Below are positions 18,888 through 27,255 of a DNA stretch of 54,196 nt, in pieces. Source of the DNA: Mannheimia haemolytica (GTDB taxonomy: Bacteria; Pseudomonadota; Gammaproteobacteria; Enterobacterales; Pasteurellaceae); NCBI RefSeq assembly GCF_004342115.1, contig NZ_SMAC01000019.1, forward strand, positions 1-54,196. Direction: 5' to 3'. Each line of letters starts with the position of its first letter. Positions within the stretch are counted from its first letter, which is position 1. The translations under genes were made by a program, and so were the position numbers. Under the pieces are notes generated by a model. That model made no database searches. It was given only the letters and a program-made list of their open reading frames with translations, and had not been told where the DNA came from.

Positions 18888-20378
18888 ATGGCATTTATTT
18901 CGATGCGGCATATCAGTAAAACATTCCACGGCATAAAAGCATTAAATCAAGTCAATCTCTCATTAGATTATGGTGAAGCACTTTGCCTTGCCGGTCAAAA
19001 TGGTTGTGGAAAATCAACCTTGATCAAAATTCTTTCCGGCGTTTATCAACCGGATAAAGGGGCTGAAATTCAAATTGGTGCAACCCAATATACCAAGCTG
19101 ACACCACAGGAATCGATTGATAAAGGCATTCAAGTGATTTATCAAGATTTAGCCCTCTTCCCCAATTTAACCGTGGCAGAAAATATTGCCATTAACCTGC
19201 ACCGAAAATTTGGCTGGGTGAGTCAAGATCACATTCATCAGGTTGCCCTCACTGCTATTCAAAGCATTAATGCAAATCTAGATCTGAATGCAATATTAGA
19301 AGATTTACCGATCGCTCAACAACAGTTAGTCGCTATTTGTCGAGCGTTAGCACAAAATGCCAGATTATTGATTATGGACGAGCCGACCGCCTCACTTACT
19401 GCAAAAGAGGTCAAAGATCTGTTAGATGTCGTCATCAAACTTAAAAGCAAAGGCATTAGCATCATCTTTGTCAGTCATAAATTGCAAGAAGTAATGAGTG
19501 TTTCCGATAGCGTATTAGTGCTGAAAGATGGCAATATGGTTGGGCAATATCCTATCCATGAAATGAATGAAAAACGCCTTGGTTTCCTAATGACTGGGCT
19601 GGAAATCGATTACAAGCGGTTAGATTTGCCGGATTTTTTGCAAAGAAAAACCGTATTGGAAGTCCGCAATTTAACGCTGCCTCATCAGTATCAAGAGATT
19701 AACTTTTCGCTACGAGAAGGGGAAATTGTTGCCCTTACAGGATTGCTCGGTTCAGGGCGTACTGAGCTTTGCCTAAGTTTATTCGGCATTACTCAACCAC
19801 AATCCGGCGATATTTTATTAAACGGTGAAAAAGTGATATTTAACACTAACCGTGATGCCATTGCCAAAGGGATTGCTTATGTATCGGAAGATAGAATGCA
19901 CACCGGGCTGATTATGGCAGAGTCGATTCATCACAATATTATTTCGACTATTTTTCACAAAATCACCGATAAATTACAGATTATTCAATCCTCGAAGGCT
20001 TATGCAAGTAGCCAAGCCTTGATTGATTCATTAAAGATTAAAGTATCCGATTCAGATTTGCCTGTTAATACCCTTTCCGGAGGGAACGCACAGCGAGTTT
20101 CGATTGCAAAATGGCTGGCAATCGACCCCAAAATTATTATTTTAGATGCCCCGACTATTGGGGTCGATATCGCCAATAAAGAAGGGATCTTCCAAATTAT
20201 TAAATCATTGGCTCAGCAAGGCATTGCAGTTATTTTTGTGACTGATGAAGTGGAAGAGACCTACTACAACAGCCATCGGGTAATTGTAATGAAAAAAGGT
20301 CGCATTGTTGATGAAATCTTGCCGGCATATTCCAGTGAAAAATCGATTGCGGAGGTTATTTATGAAAATCAGCAATAA
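18888..20378 (+). CDS. Sugar ABC importer, double ATPase subunit
   Basis: A 496-residue cytoplasmic protein with two fused ABC domains of the RbsA/MglA/XylG class. The first has Walker A GQNGCGKSTL at about residue 38, the Q-loop region YQDLALFPNLTV and Walker B RLLIMDEPTASLT. The second has the degenerate P-loop GLLGSGRTEL, signature NTLSGGNAQRVSIAKW and Walker B IIILDAPTIGVD. It powers uptake through the two permeases encoded next. Its 3' end overlaps the first permease gene by 17 bases. Confidence 0.95.
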   Translation: MAFISMRHISKTFHGIKALNQVNLSLDYGEALCLAGQNGCGKSTLIKILSGVYQPDKGAEIQIGATQYTKLTPQESIDKGIQVIYQDLALFPNLTVAENIAINLHRKFGWVSQDHIHQVALTAIQSINANLDLNAILEDLPIAQQQLVAICRALAQNARLLIMDEPTASLTAKEVKDLLDVVIKLKSKGISIIFVSHKLQEVMSVSDSVLVLKDGNMVGQYPIHEMNEKRLGFLMTGLEIDYKRLDLPDFLQRKTVLEVRNLTLPHQYQEINFSLREGEIVALTGLLGSGRTELCLSLFGITQPQSGDILLNGEKVIFNTNRDAIAKGIAYVSEDRMHTGLIMAESIHHNIISTIFHKITDKLQIIQSSKAYASSQALIDSLKIKVSDSDLPVNTLSGGNAQRVSIAKWLAIDPKIIILDAPTIGVDIANKEGIFQIIKSLAQQGIAVIFVTDEVEETYYNSHRVIVMKKGRIVDEILPAYSSEKSIAEVIYENQQ

Positions 20379-21321
20379 TCATATTCTTTCCAGTACGTTA
20401 CTGATTTTAATCCTATTATTAACCCTATTTACCCGTGATTTTGCAACTATTGAGAACCTTTATGATGTTGTAAATAATTACGCAATGTTAATGATTTTAG
20501 CTTGTGGTTTATTTGTGGTATTGCTGTCTGGCGGCATTGATATTTCTTTCCCTGCTATCACTATTATTTCCCAATATGTTATGGTCACTCTGATCGGTAA
20601 ATATGATGTAGGATTTGCCGGCGTTTTTGTTATTTCTTCCACCATCGGCATATTATTAGGTTTTATTAATGCTCTATTTGTTAATCGGCTTAGTGTCCCT
20701 TCCATTATTATTACGATCTCAACACTCAATATTTTTTATGGCGGACTACTCTATTTTACCAAAGGTGTATGGCTTTATGAGTATCCCGAATGGTTTACCC
20801 AAGAAATCGTGTTCTTTAAACAGATAACTGCTGAGGGAGTGGAATTTGGATTATCGTTTCAAGCATTAATGGCTATTTTGGCGGTGATATTAACCGGCTT
20901 AATTACCAATAAACTCACTATTGGTCGAAAAATTTACGCTCTTGGTGGTAATCCGGATGCAACCTCCCGTATTGGGTTTAATCTCTTATTTCTCCATCTA
21001 TTTGCATACGGTTATATGGGCTTTATGGCAGGCTTGGCAGGCATAGTGCAATCTTATACCGTACAATCTGTCGCACCGGATTCACTACTGGGTTATGAAT
21101 TAACCGTCCTAGCTGCCGTTGTATTAGGTGGTGCTAGTTTATCAGGTGGTAGAGGCACCCTGCTTGGTACAGTAATGGGCGTAATGTTACTGGCGATTAT
21201 TCAAAACGGGCTAAATTTAATGAATGTATCGTCTTACTGGCAAACCATTATTACCGGTATCATCATTATCTTAAGTATTAGTGCAACAGCCTTAAGTCAG
21301 CGGAAAAAACAAGGAGCATAA
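20362..21321 (+). CDS. Sugar ABC importer permease 1
   Basis: A 319-residue inner-membrane permease of the RbsC family (BPD_transp_2) with eight to ten hydrophobic helices, the GGIDISFPAI segment of helix 2-3 and the cytoplasmic GGNPDATSRIGFN and VLGGASLSGGRGTL loops. The ATG at 20362 is chosen because GGAGG at 20351-20355 is ideally spaced. The frame is open to 20305 inside the ATPase gene, but that leader is not membrane-like. It probably pairs with permease 2 as a heterodimer. Confidence 0.94.
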   Translation: MKISNNHILSSTLLILILLLTLFTRDFATIENLYDVVNNYAMLMILACGLFVVLLSGGIDISFPAITIISQYVMVTLIGKYDVGFAGVFVISSTIGILLGFINALFVNRLSVPSIIITISTLNIFYGGLLYFTKGVWLYEYPEWFTQEIVFFKQITAEGVEFGLSFQALMAILAVILTGLITNKLTIGRKIYALGGNPDATSRIGFNLLFLHLFAYGYMGFMAGLAGIVQSYTVQSVAPDSLLGYELTVLAAVVLGGASLSGGRGTLLGTVMGVMLLAIIQNGLNLMNVSSYWQTIITGIIIILSISATALSQRKKQGA

Positions 21322-21323
21322 CG

Positions 21324-22274
21324 ATGAAAAGTAAACTGGATCCAACGATTTTCTATCTCTTAGCACTCTTCGCAGTTGCAGTTATCGCCTTTAGTATTTT
21401 CATTCCGGATATTTTTTGGTCTGTCAGTAACTTTCAATCTATGGCATCACAAATTCCAGTATTAGGTATTTTAACCCTAGCAATGGCATTACCGATGTTA
21501 ACAGGTGGAATAAATCTTTCCATTATTGCCGGAATGAATGCTTGCTCATTAATTATTGCCTACTTTATTACGCAATATACCGGTATTTCTTGGTTATTTA
21601 TTGCTATTTTATTAAGCCTTTGCTGTGCCTTAGCCATTGGATTACTCAACGGCACATTAATTGCCATTATTCGTGTTTCACCAATTTTGGCAACCTTAGG
21701 CACAATGACTTTAATTAACGGCATTAATATTCTAGTCACTAACGGTTCAACCATTGCGAACTTTCCGGAAACAATGTTGAGTATTAATGCTTCAACCTTT
21801 TTATGGATTCCGCTACCCATTCTAATCTTTCTCTTTCTTGCTGGGCTGATTTGGTTTTTCTTAGAAAAAACTGCAATGGGTAAAGCGGTTTATTTCATCG
21901 GCAATAATGAAAAAGCCACCTATTATTCGGGTATTAATACCAAAAAAGTGCTGATTTGGGTTTATGTTATCTCCTCAATTCTTTGTGTATTTGCAGCTAT
22001 TTTGATGATGTCTAAACTCAATTCTGCAAAAGCCTCTTATGGTGATTCCTATTTGTTGATCTCCATTTTAGCCGCAGTATTGGGCGGTATTAACCCTGAT
22101 GGAGGTAAAGGGAAACTATTAGGGATTATGCTCGCCTTAGTTTTATTACAAGTGATTGAAAGTGGCTTAAATATGCTCGGCATTAGCAGTTACATTACAA
22201 TGATTTTATGGGGAAGCTTATTGTTATTCTTTATCTTCCTCCAAAAAAATCGCCTTTTCCGACTAACACAGTAA
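21324..22274 (+). CDS. Sugar ABC importer permease 2
   Basis: A 316-residue RbsC-like permease, distinct from permease 1, with the equivalent GGINLSIIAGMNAC and VLGGINPDGGKGKLLG loops. It begins 2 bases after the stop codon of permease 1, with AAGGAG upstream. Two unlike permeases per importer is normal in the rhamnose and autoinducer-2 subgroup, whereas ribose and galactose systems use one. Confidence 0.94.
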   Translation: MKSKLDPTIFYLLALFAVAVIAFSIFIPDIFWSVSNFQSMASQIPVLGILTLAMALPMLTGGINLSIIAGMNACSLIIAYFITQYTGISWLFIAILLSLCCALAIGLLNGTLIAIIRVSPILATLGTMTLINGINILVTNGSTIANFPETMLSINASTFLWIPLPILIFLFLAGLIWFFLEKTAMGKAVYFIGNNEKATYYSGINTKKVLIWVYVISSILCVFAAILMMSKLNSAKASYGDSYLLISILAAVLGGINPDGGKGKLLGIMLALVLLQVIESGLNMLGISSYITMILWGSLLLFFIFLQKNRLFRLTQ

Positions 22275-22286
22275 TGGTGGTAGATT

Positions 22287-23882
22287 ATGCAAAATGAAAA
22301 ACAACTCATTGAACAAGGTAATACTGTTATTGGTATTGAATTGGGCTCAACCCGAATTAAAGCGGTGTTAATTAGCTCAGATGGGACGATTTTAGCAACC
22401 GGTGGGGCGGATTGGGAAAATCGACTGATTGACGGTATTTGGACCTATCATCAAAATGAAATATGGGAAAAACTACAAGCTGCTTATATGGATTTAAGCA
22501 AGACAGTCAAAGAAAAATATCACACAACCATGCGCACAGCCAAAGCATTGGGAATTAGTGCGATGATGCACGGCTACTTACCTTTCGATAAACACGGAAA
22601 TCAGCTGGTTGCCTTTAGAACTTGGCGAAACAACATTACCCTAACCTCATCGGAAAAATTGACCGCACTCTTTCAATACCCAATTCCGCAACGTTGGAGT
22701 ATTGCTCATTTACACCAAGCATTGCTTAACCAAGAGCCTCACTTGCCGGAAATTGATTACCTGACAACCCTCTCAGGTTATGTGCATTGGCAACTGACCG
22801 ATCACAAAGTGTTAGGGATTGGCGATGCTTCCGGTATGTTCCCGATAGATACTGAGTTGAAATCCTACAATCCAACAATGCTGGCTCAATTTGATCGAGC
22901 CATTGCCGACTACCGTATGCCTTGGAAATTGGAAGCGATTTTGCCACAAGTTCGTGTTGCTGGTGAACAAGCGGGCAAATTAACCGAAAAAGGTGCAAAA
23001 TTGTTAGATCCAACCGATAATTTACAAGCTGGCATTCCACTTTGTCCACCTGAGGGTGATGCCGGAACAGGTATGATTGCAACCAACTGTATCAAAGAAA
23101 AAACCGGTAATATTTCTGCCGGCACCTCCGCATTTGCAATGATTGTGTTAGAAAAAGCCCTATCCAAAGCCTATTCAGAGCTGGATATTGTGACGACCCC
23201 GGCAGGTAAATTAGTGGCAATGGCTCACGCTAATAATTGCACCTCTGATATTAATGCGTGGGTGAATTTATTCGGCGAATGCTTATCGGTTTTTGGCGTA
23301 AATATCTGCACCGAAGAACTTTATGAAATGTTATTTCTCCATGCCTTGCAAGGCGATGCAGATTGTGGAGGGCTATTATCCTACGGCTTCCACTCCGGTG
23401 AACATAATGTCGGTTTATCCGAAGGCTGTCCGGTTTTCTTGCACCCAACGAATGCCCATTTTAACTTAGCAAACTTTATGCGAACCCATCTCTATACCGC
23501 TTTTGGTGCAATGAAATTAGGAATGGACATTCTCATTAACCAAGAAAAAGTGGAAATTTCCCGTATTCTCGGTCACGGTGGTATATTTAAAACAGAAGGT
23601 GTTGCACAAAAAATTCTGTCTTCCGCACTGAATATTCCATTGGCTACCGCAAGTACTGCTTCAAATGGCGGAGCTTGGGGAATTGCATTACTGGCAGACT
23701 TTCTCAGCGTATCAGACCGTTACCGTTTAGAAGAATATTTAGATAATTGCATTTTCAACACCACCAAACTCAATCTGGTTCAACCGGATAAAACAATGAG
23801 TGAAGGTTATGAACGCTTTATGCAACGTTATAAGCAAGGCATTCCTGTGGTAGAAAAAGCGCTGTTTTTAAATACAGATTAA
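22287..23882 (+). CDS. FGGY-family carbohydrate kinase
   Basis: A 531-residue sugar kinase with two ASKHA domains. Phosphate-1 motif GIELGSTRIKAVLI is at about residue 17. A SGYVHWQLTDHKVLGIGDASGMF segment marks the sugar domain, and EGDAGTGMIATN and the C-terminal GHGGIFKTEGVAQKIL correspond to the ATP-binding side. It starts 12 bases after permease 2 and so should phosphorylate the imported sugar or its ketose form. No isomerase, epimerase or aldolase gene is next to it, so the substrate is open (ribulokinase- or xylulokinase-like at most). Confidence 0.88.
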   Translation: MQNEKQLIEQGNTVIGIELGSTRIKAVLISSDGTILATGGADWENRLIDGIWTYHQNEIWEKLQAAYMDLSKTVKEKYHTTMRTAKALGISAMMHGYLPFDKHGNQLVAFRTWRNNITLTSSEKLTALFQYPIPQRWSIAHLHQALLNQEPHLPEIDYLTTLSGYVHWQLTDHKVLGIGDASGMFPIDTELKSYNPTMLAQFDRAIADYRMPWKLEAILPQVRVAGEQAGKLTEKGAKLLDPTDNLQAGIPLCPPEGDAGTGMIATNCIKEKTGNISAGTSAFAMIVLEKALSKAYSELDIVTTPAGKLVAMAHANNCTSDINAWVNLFGECLSVFGVNICTEELYEMLFLHALQGDADCGGLLSYGFHSGEHNVGLSEGCPVFLHPTNAHFNLANFMRTHLYTAFGAMKLGMDILINQEKVEISRILGHGGIFKTEGVAQKILSSALNIPLATASTASNGGAWGIALLADFLSVSDRYRLEEYLDNCIFNTTKLNLVQPDKTMSEGYERFMQRYKQGIPVVEKALFLNTD

Positions 23883-23897
23883 ATAATTTAAGTATCA

Positions 23898-23932
23898 CAA
23901 GCGGTTATTTTTGCCAAAAACGACCGCTTGTT
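23898..23932. terminator. Inverted pair of USS cores after the kinase gene
   Basis: ACAAGCGGT at 23898-23906 and ACCGCTTGT at 23924-23932 are exact inverted copies of the Apl-type uptake sequence, 17 bases apart. They can form a 9 bp hairpin just after the operon. The T run is weak. Confidence 0.6.
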
Positions 23933-24105
23933 ATTTACATTTGTACAAAAAATACCTACTATAAAGACGCATTTGTAAAATGTGCATTGATATATCGCAA
24001 GTTTTGTGTATAGGAAATGAACTAATTACTGTATCAATCAGTCCCTTTCTTCATCGTTATACCCTCTTGCAAATCCGATTAATCTATCCTTAGTTAAGGT
24101 GTTTT

Positions 24106-25308
24106 ATGTTAGCGATTTGGCAAAGTTTTAAACAAAATTATCTAATCAAATATTGGAATCCTGTTGCAGCAGTGATCGCAGCTGGTATTATTTCAGCTTA
24201 TTATTTCGGCATTACTGGCACTTATTGGGCGGTTACAGGGGAATTTACCCGTTGGGGCGGTCATCTGTTAAATGCTTTGGGTGTTGATGTTTCGAACTGG
24301 AGCTATTTTCAACTCATCGGCTTAGACGGCACCATCTTTACCCGCATTGACGGTGTGATGATTCTCGGTATGTTTGCCGGCTGTCTTTCTGCTGCATTAT
24401 GGGCGAACAACGTCAAATGGCGTAATCAGCCACATAAAAAACGGATTATCCAAGCCTTGATTGGCGGTGCGTTAGCCGGTTTCGGAGCCCGTTTAGCAAT
24501 GGGCTGTAACCTCGCCTCTCTTTTTACCGGTATTCCGCAATTCTCCGTCCACGCTTGGTTTTTCACCTTTGCGACCGCCATCGGCACTTACTTTGGGGTA
24601 AAAGTGACTTTATTACCGATGTTTAGAGTGAAATTAGAGCTGAAAAAAGGGGCAGCAAAAATCAAAGAAAACGATCCGAAACAAGCTAATCGCCGTTTTT
24701 GGGTTGGTATGCTCATTTTTATCACTTATCTTTCTGCTTCCCTTTATGTAATGCAATCCTCAATCAAACTTGGTTTTGCAATGCTTTGCGGCTTAGCCTT
24801 TGGCTTATTGATTGAACGAGCCCAAATTTGCTTTACCTCCGCTTTCCGTGACTTATGGATTACCGGACGGGCTTATATGGCAAAAGCAATTATTTTCGGC
24901 ATTATTGCCGGCACAATCGGCGTGTTCTCTTATATTCAGTTAGGTGTTTCACCTAAAATTTTGTGGGCTGGCCCAAATGCCATTATCGGCGGCTTATTAT
25001 TCGGATTTGGCATTGTGCTTGCCGGCGGCTGTGAAACCGGCTGGATGTACCGTTCAATGGAAGGACAGGTTCATTTTATGTGGGTCGGCGTAGGCAATGT
25101 AGTCGGTTCAACCCTGCTGGCTTACTACTGGGACGACTTAGCTCCGGTGCTTACCCTTGATTATGAAAAAATCAACCTACTCAAAGAATTTGGGCCGGTT
25201 GGCGGATTATTCGTGAATTATGGCTTATTAATTCTTTGCTTAATTGCTGTGGTTTGGTGGGAAAAACGCTTCCTTGCCAAAGCGAAGGCAAAATTGGCAA
25301 CTGCGTAA
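24106..25308 (+). CDS. yedE: YedE/YeeE-family sulfur (thiosulfate/selenium) transporter
   Basis: A 400-residue polytopic membrane protein with two sulf_transp repeats. Conserved Cys-bearing loops are GARLAMGCNLASLFTG in the first half and VLAGGCETGWMYRSMEGQ in the second, the positions thought to relay sulfur in TsuA-like transporters. The gene is immediately followed by yedF, the same pair as in E. coli, where it has been tied to selenium metabolism (FdhT). Transport of thiosulfate, sulfide or a selenium compound is inferred. Confidence 0.92.
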   Translation: MLAIWQSFKQNYLIKYWNPVAAVIAAGIISAYYFGITGTYWAVTGEFTRWGGHLLNALGVDVSNWSYFQLIGLDGTIFTRIDGVMILGMFAGCLSAALWANNVKWRNQPHKKRIIQALIGGALAGFGARLAMGCNLASLFTGIPQFSVHAWFFTFATAIGTYFGVKVTLLPMFRVKLELKKGAAKIKENDPKQANRRFWVGMLIFITYLSASLYVMQSSIKLGFAMLCGLAFGLLIERAQICFTSAFRDLWITGRAYMAKAIIFGIIAGTIGVFSYIQLGVSPKILWAGPNAIIGGLLFGFGIVLAGGCETGWMYRSMEGQVHFMWVGVGNVVGSTLLAYYWDDLAPVLTLDYEKINLLKEFGPVGGLFVNYGLLILCLIAVVWWEKRFLAKAKAKLATA

Positions 25309-25348
25309 TCTTTTTAATTTATTTTCAACCAACAAGAGGAAAATGACT

Positions 25349-25618
25349 ATGGCATTCACCGTTGTGCAAAAACTAGATAAAGATCCGAAAGACATCACGC
25401 CTGATTACACCTTAGATACCTTAGGCGAACCTTGCCCTTACCCTGCGATTACGATGTTAGAAACAATGCCTCAACTACAAAAAGGCGAGATATTGGAACT
25501 GTTAAGCGATTGTGCCCAATCGATTAATAATATTCCGATTGATACTAAAAATCACGGCTATACCCTATTAAGCGTGGAACAAGACGGCACTAAATTACGC
25601 TATTTAATTCAGCGTTAA
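25349..25618 (+). CDS. yedF: Sulfur-carrier protein YedF
   Basis: A TusA-family protein of 89 residues with the YedF-specific pattern TLGEPCPYPAITMLETMPQL, then KGEILELLSDC and SINNIPIDTKNHGYTLL. The Cys in GEPCPYP would carry sulfur (or selenium) delivered by YedE. ATG 25349 fits AGAGGA at 25335-25340 better than the in-frame ATG 25343. It is about a dozen residues longer at the N terminus than E. coli YedF. A terminator follows. Confidence 0.93.
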   Translation: MAFTVVQKLDKDPKDITPDYTLDTLGEPCPYPAITMLETMPQLQKGEILELLSDCAQSINNIPIDTKNHGYTLLSVEQDGTKLRYLIQR

Positions 25619-25670
25619 TTGCAAAACATTAGTGAAAAACGACCGCTTGTCGTAAAATAGCAACTATTCA

Positions 25671-25698
25671 AGAGCCTTGTAACGCAAGGCTCGTTTTA
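25671..25698 (+). terminator. Terminator after yedF
   Basis: GAGCCTTG, TAACG, CAAGGCTC forms a perfect 8 bp stem followed by GTTTTATT. A USS core (ACCGCTTGT) lies just upstream near 25641. Confidence 0.75.
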
Positions 25699-25718
25699 TT
25701 CTAAGAGGTAAAAGAAAA

Positions 25719-26063
25719 ATGAATAAATACGCTTTACTTGCAATATTTTGGTTTATTATTGGCATTTATGCTTTACTTTTTCGTGAAAGCACCAATGATA
25801 TACCACCTTTTCCACATTTTGATAAAGTAAGCCATTTTGCCTTATTCTTTATCCAGATTTGGTTATCTGCAAACGCCTTTATCCGCTCAAAGAAAGGGAT
25901 ACCTTATTTCGGGTTAATAATTTTTGCCTTACTCTATGCTTTCACCAGCGAATGGGCTCAGGCAACCTTCACCTCAACCAGAGAAGGATCTTGGCTTGAT
26001 GGACTGGCAGATATGCTAGGTGCATCACTTGCATTATTGCTAGTAAAATATTGCAAAAAATAA
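25719..26063 (+). CDS. VanZ-like membrane protein
   Basis: A 114-residue protein with four hydrophobic helices and VanZ-family signatures: FDKVSHFALFF in the first half, TSEWAQATFTSTREGSWLDGLADMLGA in the second. Most members are of unknown function despite the name, and teicoplanin resistance should not be inferred. AAGAGGT precedes the ATG. It is the last gene before the accessory segment. Confidence 0.88.
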   Translation: MNKYALLAIFWFIIGIYALLFRESTNDIPPFPHFDKVSHFALFFIQIWLSANAFIRSKKGIPYFGLIIFALLYAFTSEWAQATFTSTREGSWLDGLADMLGASLALLLVKYCKK

Positions 26064-26069
26064 AGCATA

Positions 26070-26120
26070 AAAGACCACTTGTTATATGGTTTAGCCATAC
26101 TACAAGCGGTCATTTTTTAC
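26070..26120. terminator. Imperfect USS dyad between VanZ-like and nitronate monooxygenase genes
   Basis: A near-USS (AAAGACCACTTGT, one base changed) and ACAAGCGGTCATTTTTT near 26102-26118 are inverted and end in a T run. They sit between convergent genes and can act as a shared terminator. Confidence 0.55.
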
Positions 26121-26125
26121 CAAAA

Positions 26126-27073
26126 TTATGCCATCAACTCATCAATCAATTCTTTCACTGTTTTAATGCGGTCAATCGCTGAAATGCCATTGCCCACCGA
26201 CACATAGCCGTTTTCAAAATCGCCTTCCAGCATACCCAAACGCATTCCTGTGCTAGCGTTCATCACTTTGGCGATTTCAGAACGAGTTGCCCCATTTTCA
26301 CTCATTTCAAAGCATTTTTTCGCTAATTCAGTCGGCAGTGAACGGTAGTAATGTGGTTCAGTACGGAATAACAGCAGATCATTGGCATTTGCCTCCACAA
26401 TCCAGTTTTTCACTTTTTCGCTTGCACGGCATTCTTCGGTGGCGATAAATGCCGTGCCAATCCACACGCCTTCAGCCCCAAGCGTTAAGGCAGCCTGCAC
26501 CGCTTTTTTATCGGCAATACCACCAGCCAGCATTATCGGCAAATCCACCTTGCCCACAAATTCCGCCAGCACATTAAAACTGCCTACCTCTTTCATCGGC
26601 AAAGTACCGCCCTCATCAAAACCCGTCAGCACCAAAATATCTGCTCCCAATGCTTGGGCTTTTAAAGCGTCCGCCAAATTGGGGTTAGGCAAACGGCAGA
26701 TGATTTTAATGCCAGCAGCTTTGAATTTGGCGTAAATCTCTGGGTCAAGCCAGCCGTTATCCAGCACCACAGGCACACGCTCTTCAATGAATAAATCCAC
26801 CATTAACGGAATCAGCGAAAAATCATAAGACAAAATAAATGGTACGCCAAAAGGCTTATCGGTCAATGCCTTAACCTTACGAATCTCGTTACGCATACGG
26901 TCAAGTACTTCTTCGTTGGAAGTTGGATTGGTGGGTTGCCCTGCGTGTGGGGCTAAAAAACCAAGCCCACCAGCCTCGGCAACGCTTGCTACCAGATAAG
27001 CGTCCGTCAGCCAAGACATTGGCGCTTGGACGATAGGGTGCTTGATATTTAAGATTTGGGTAATGCGGTTCAT
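26126..27073 (-). CDS. Nitronate monooxygenase (NPD-like FMN oxidoreductase)
   Basis: A 315-residue FMN-dependent TIM-barrel enzyme of the nitronate monooxygenase / 2-nitropropane dioxygenase family. It would oxidise alkyl nitronates such as toxic propionate-3-nitronate. The N-terminal HPIVQAPMSWLTDAYLVASV, the LVLTGFDEGG loop and the phosphate-binding AGGIADKKAVQAALTLGAEG followed by GTAF are present. GGAAAA precedes the ATG. The LysR remnant at 32136-33005 is its likely original regulator. The G+C-richer codons resemble those of that remnant more than neighbouring core genes. Confidence 0.93.
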   Translation of the reverse strand: MNRITQILNIKHPIVQAPMSWLTDAYLVASVAEAGGLGFLAPHAGQPTNPTSNEEVLDRMRNEIRKVKALTDKPFGVPFILSYDFSLIPLMVDLFIEERVPVVLDNGWLDPEIYAKFKAAGIKIICRLPNPNLADALKAQALGADILVLTGFDEGGTLPMKEVGSFNVLAEFVGKVDLPIMLAGGIADKKAVQAALTLGAEGVWIGTAFIATEECRASEKVKNWIVEANANDLLLFRTEPHYYRSLPTELAKKCFEMSENGATRSEIAKVMNASTGMRLGMLEGDFENGYVSVGNGISAIDRIKTVKELIDELMA

Positions 27074-27255
27074 TGGATTTTCCTGTTTGAATAAAAAGAA
27101 TTGGACGTAGTTTAATGGTTTTGGATTTGAGAGGGAATGCGTGAAAATGGGAAGGTGGTTTTCGGATTTGGAAAATTATCAATGCTAAAATACTTGAAAT
27201 ACACACGCCAATCCTCATATCAACAAAATTGAATATTTAATTATGGTAAAAGAAA

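Noticed and set aside
25719-26063. Glycopeptide resistance from the VanZ-like protein
   Set aside because: VanZ-like proteins are widespread in Gram-negatives without any resistance role, and no other van genes are present.
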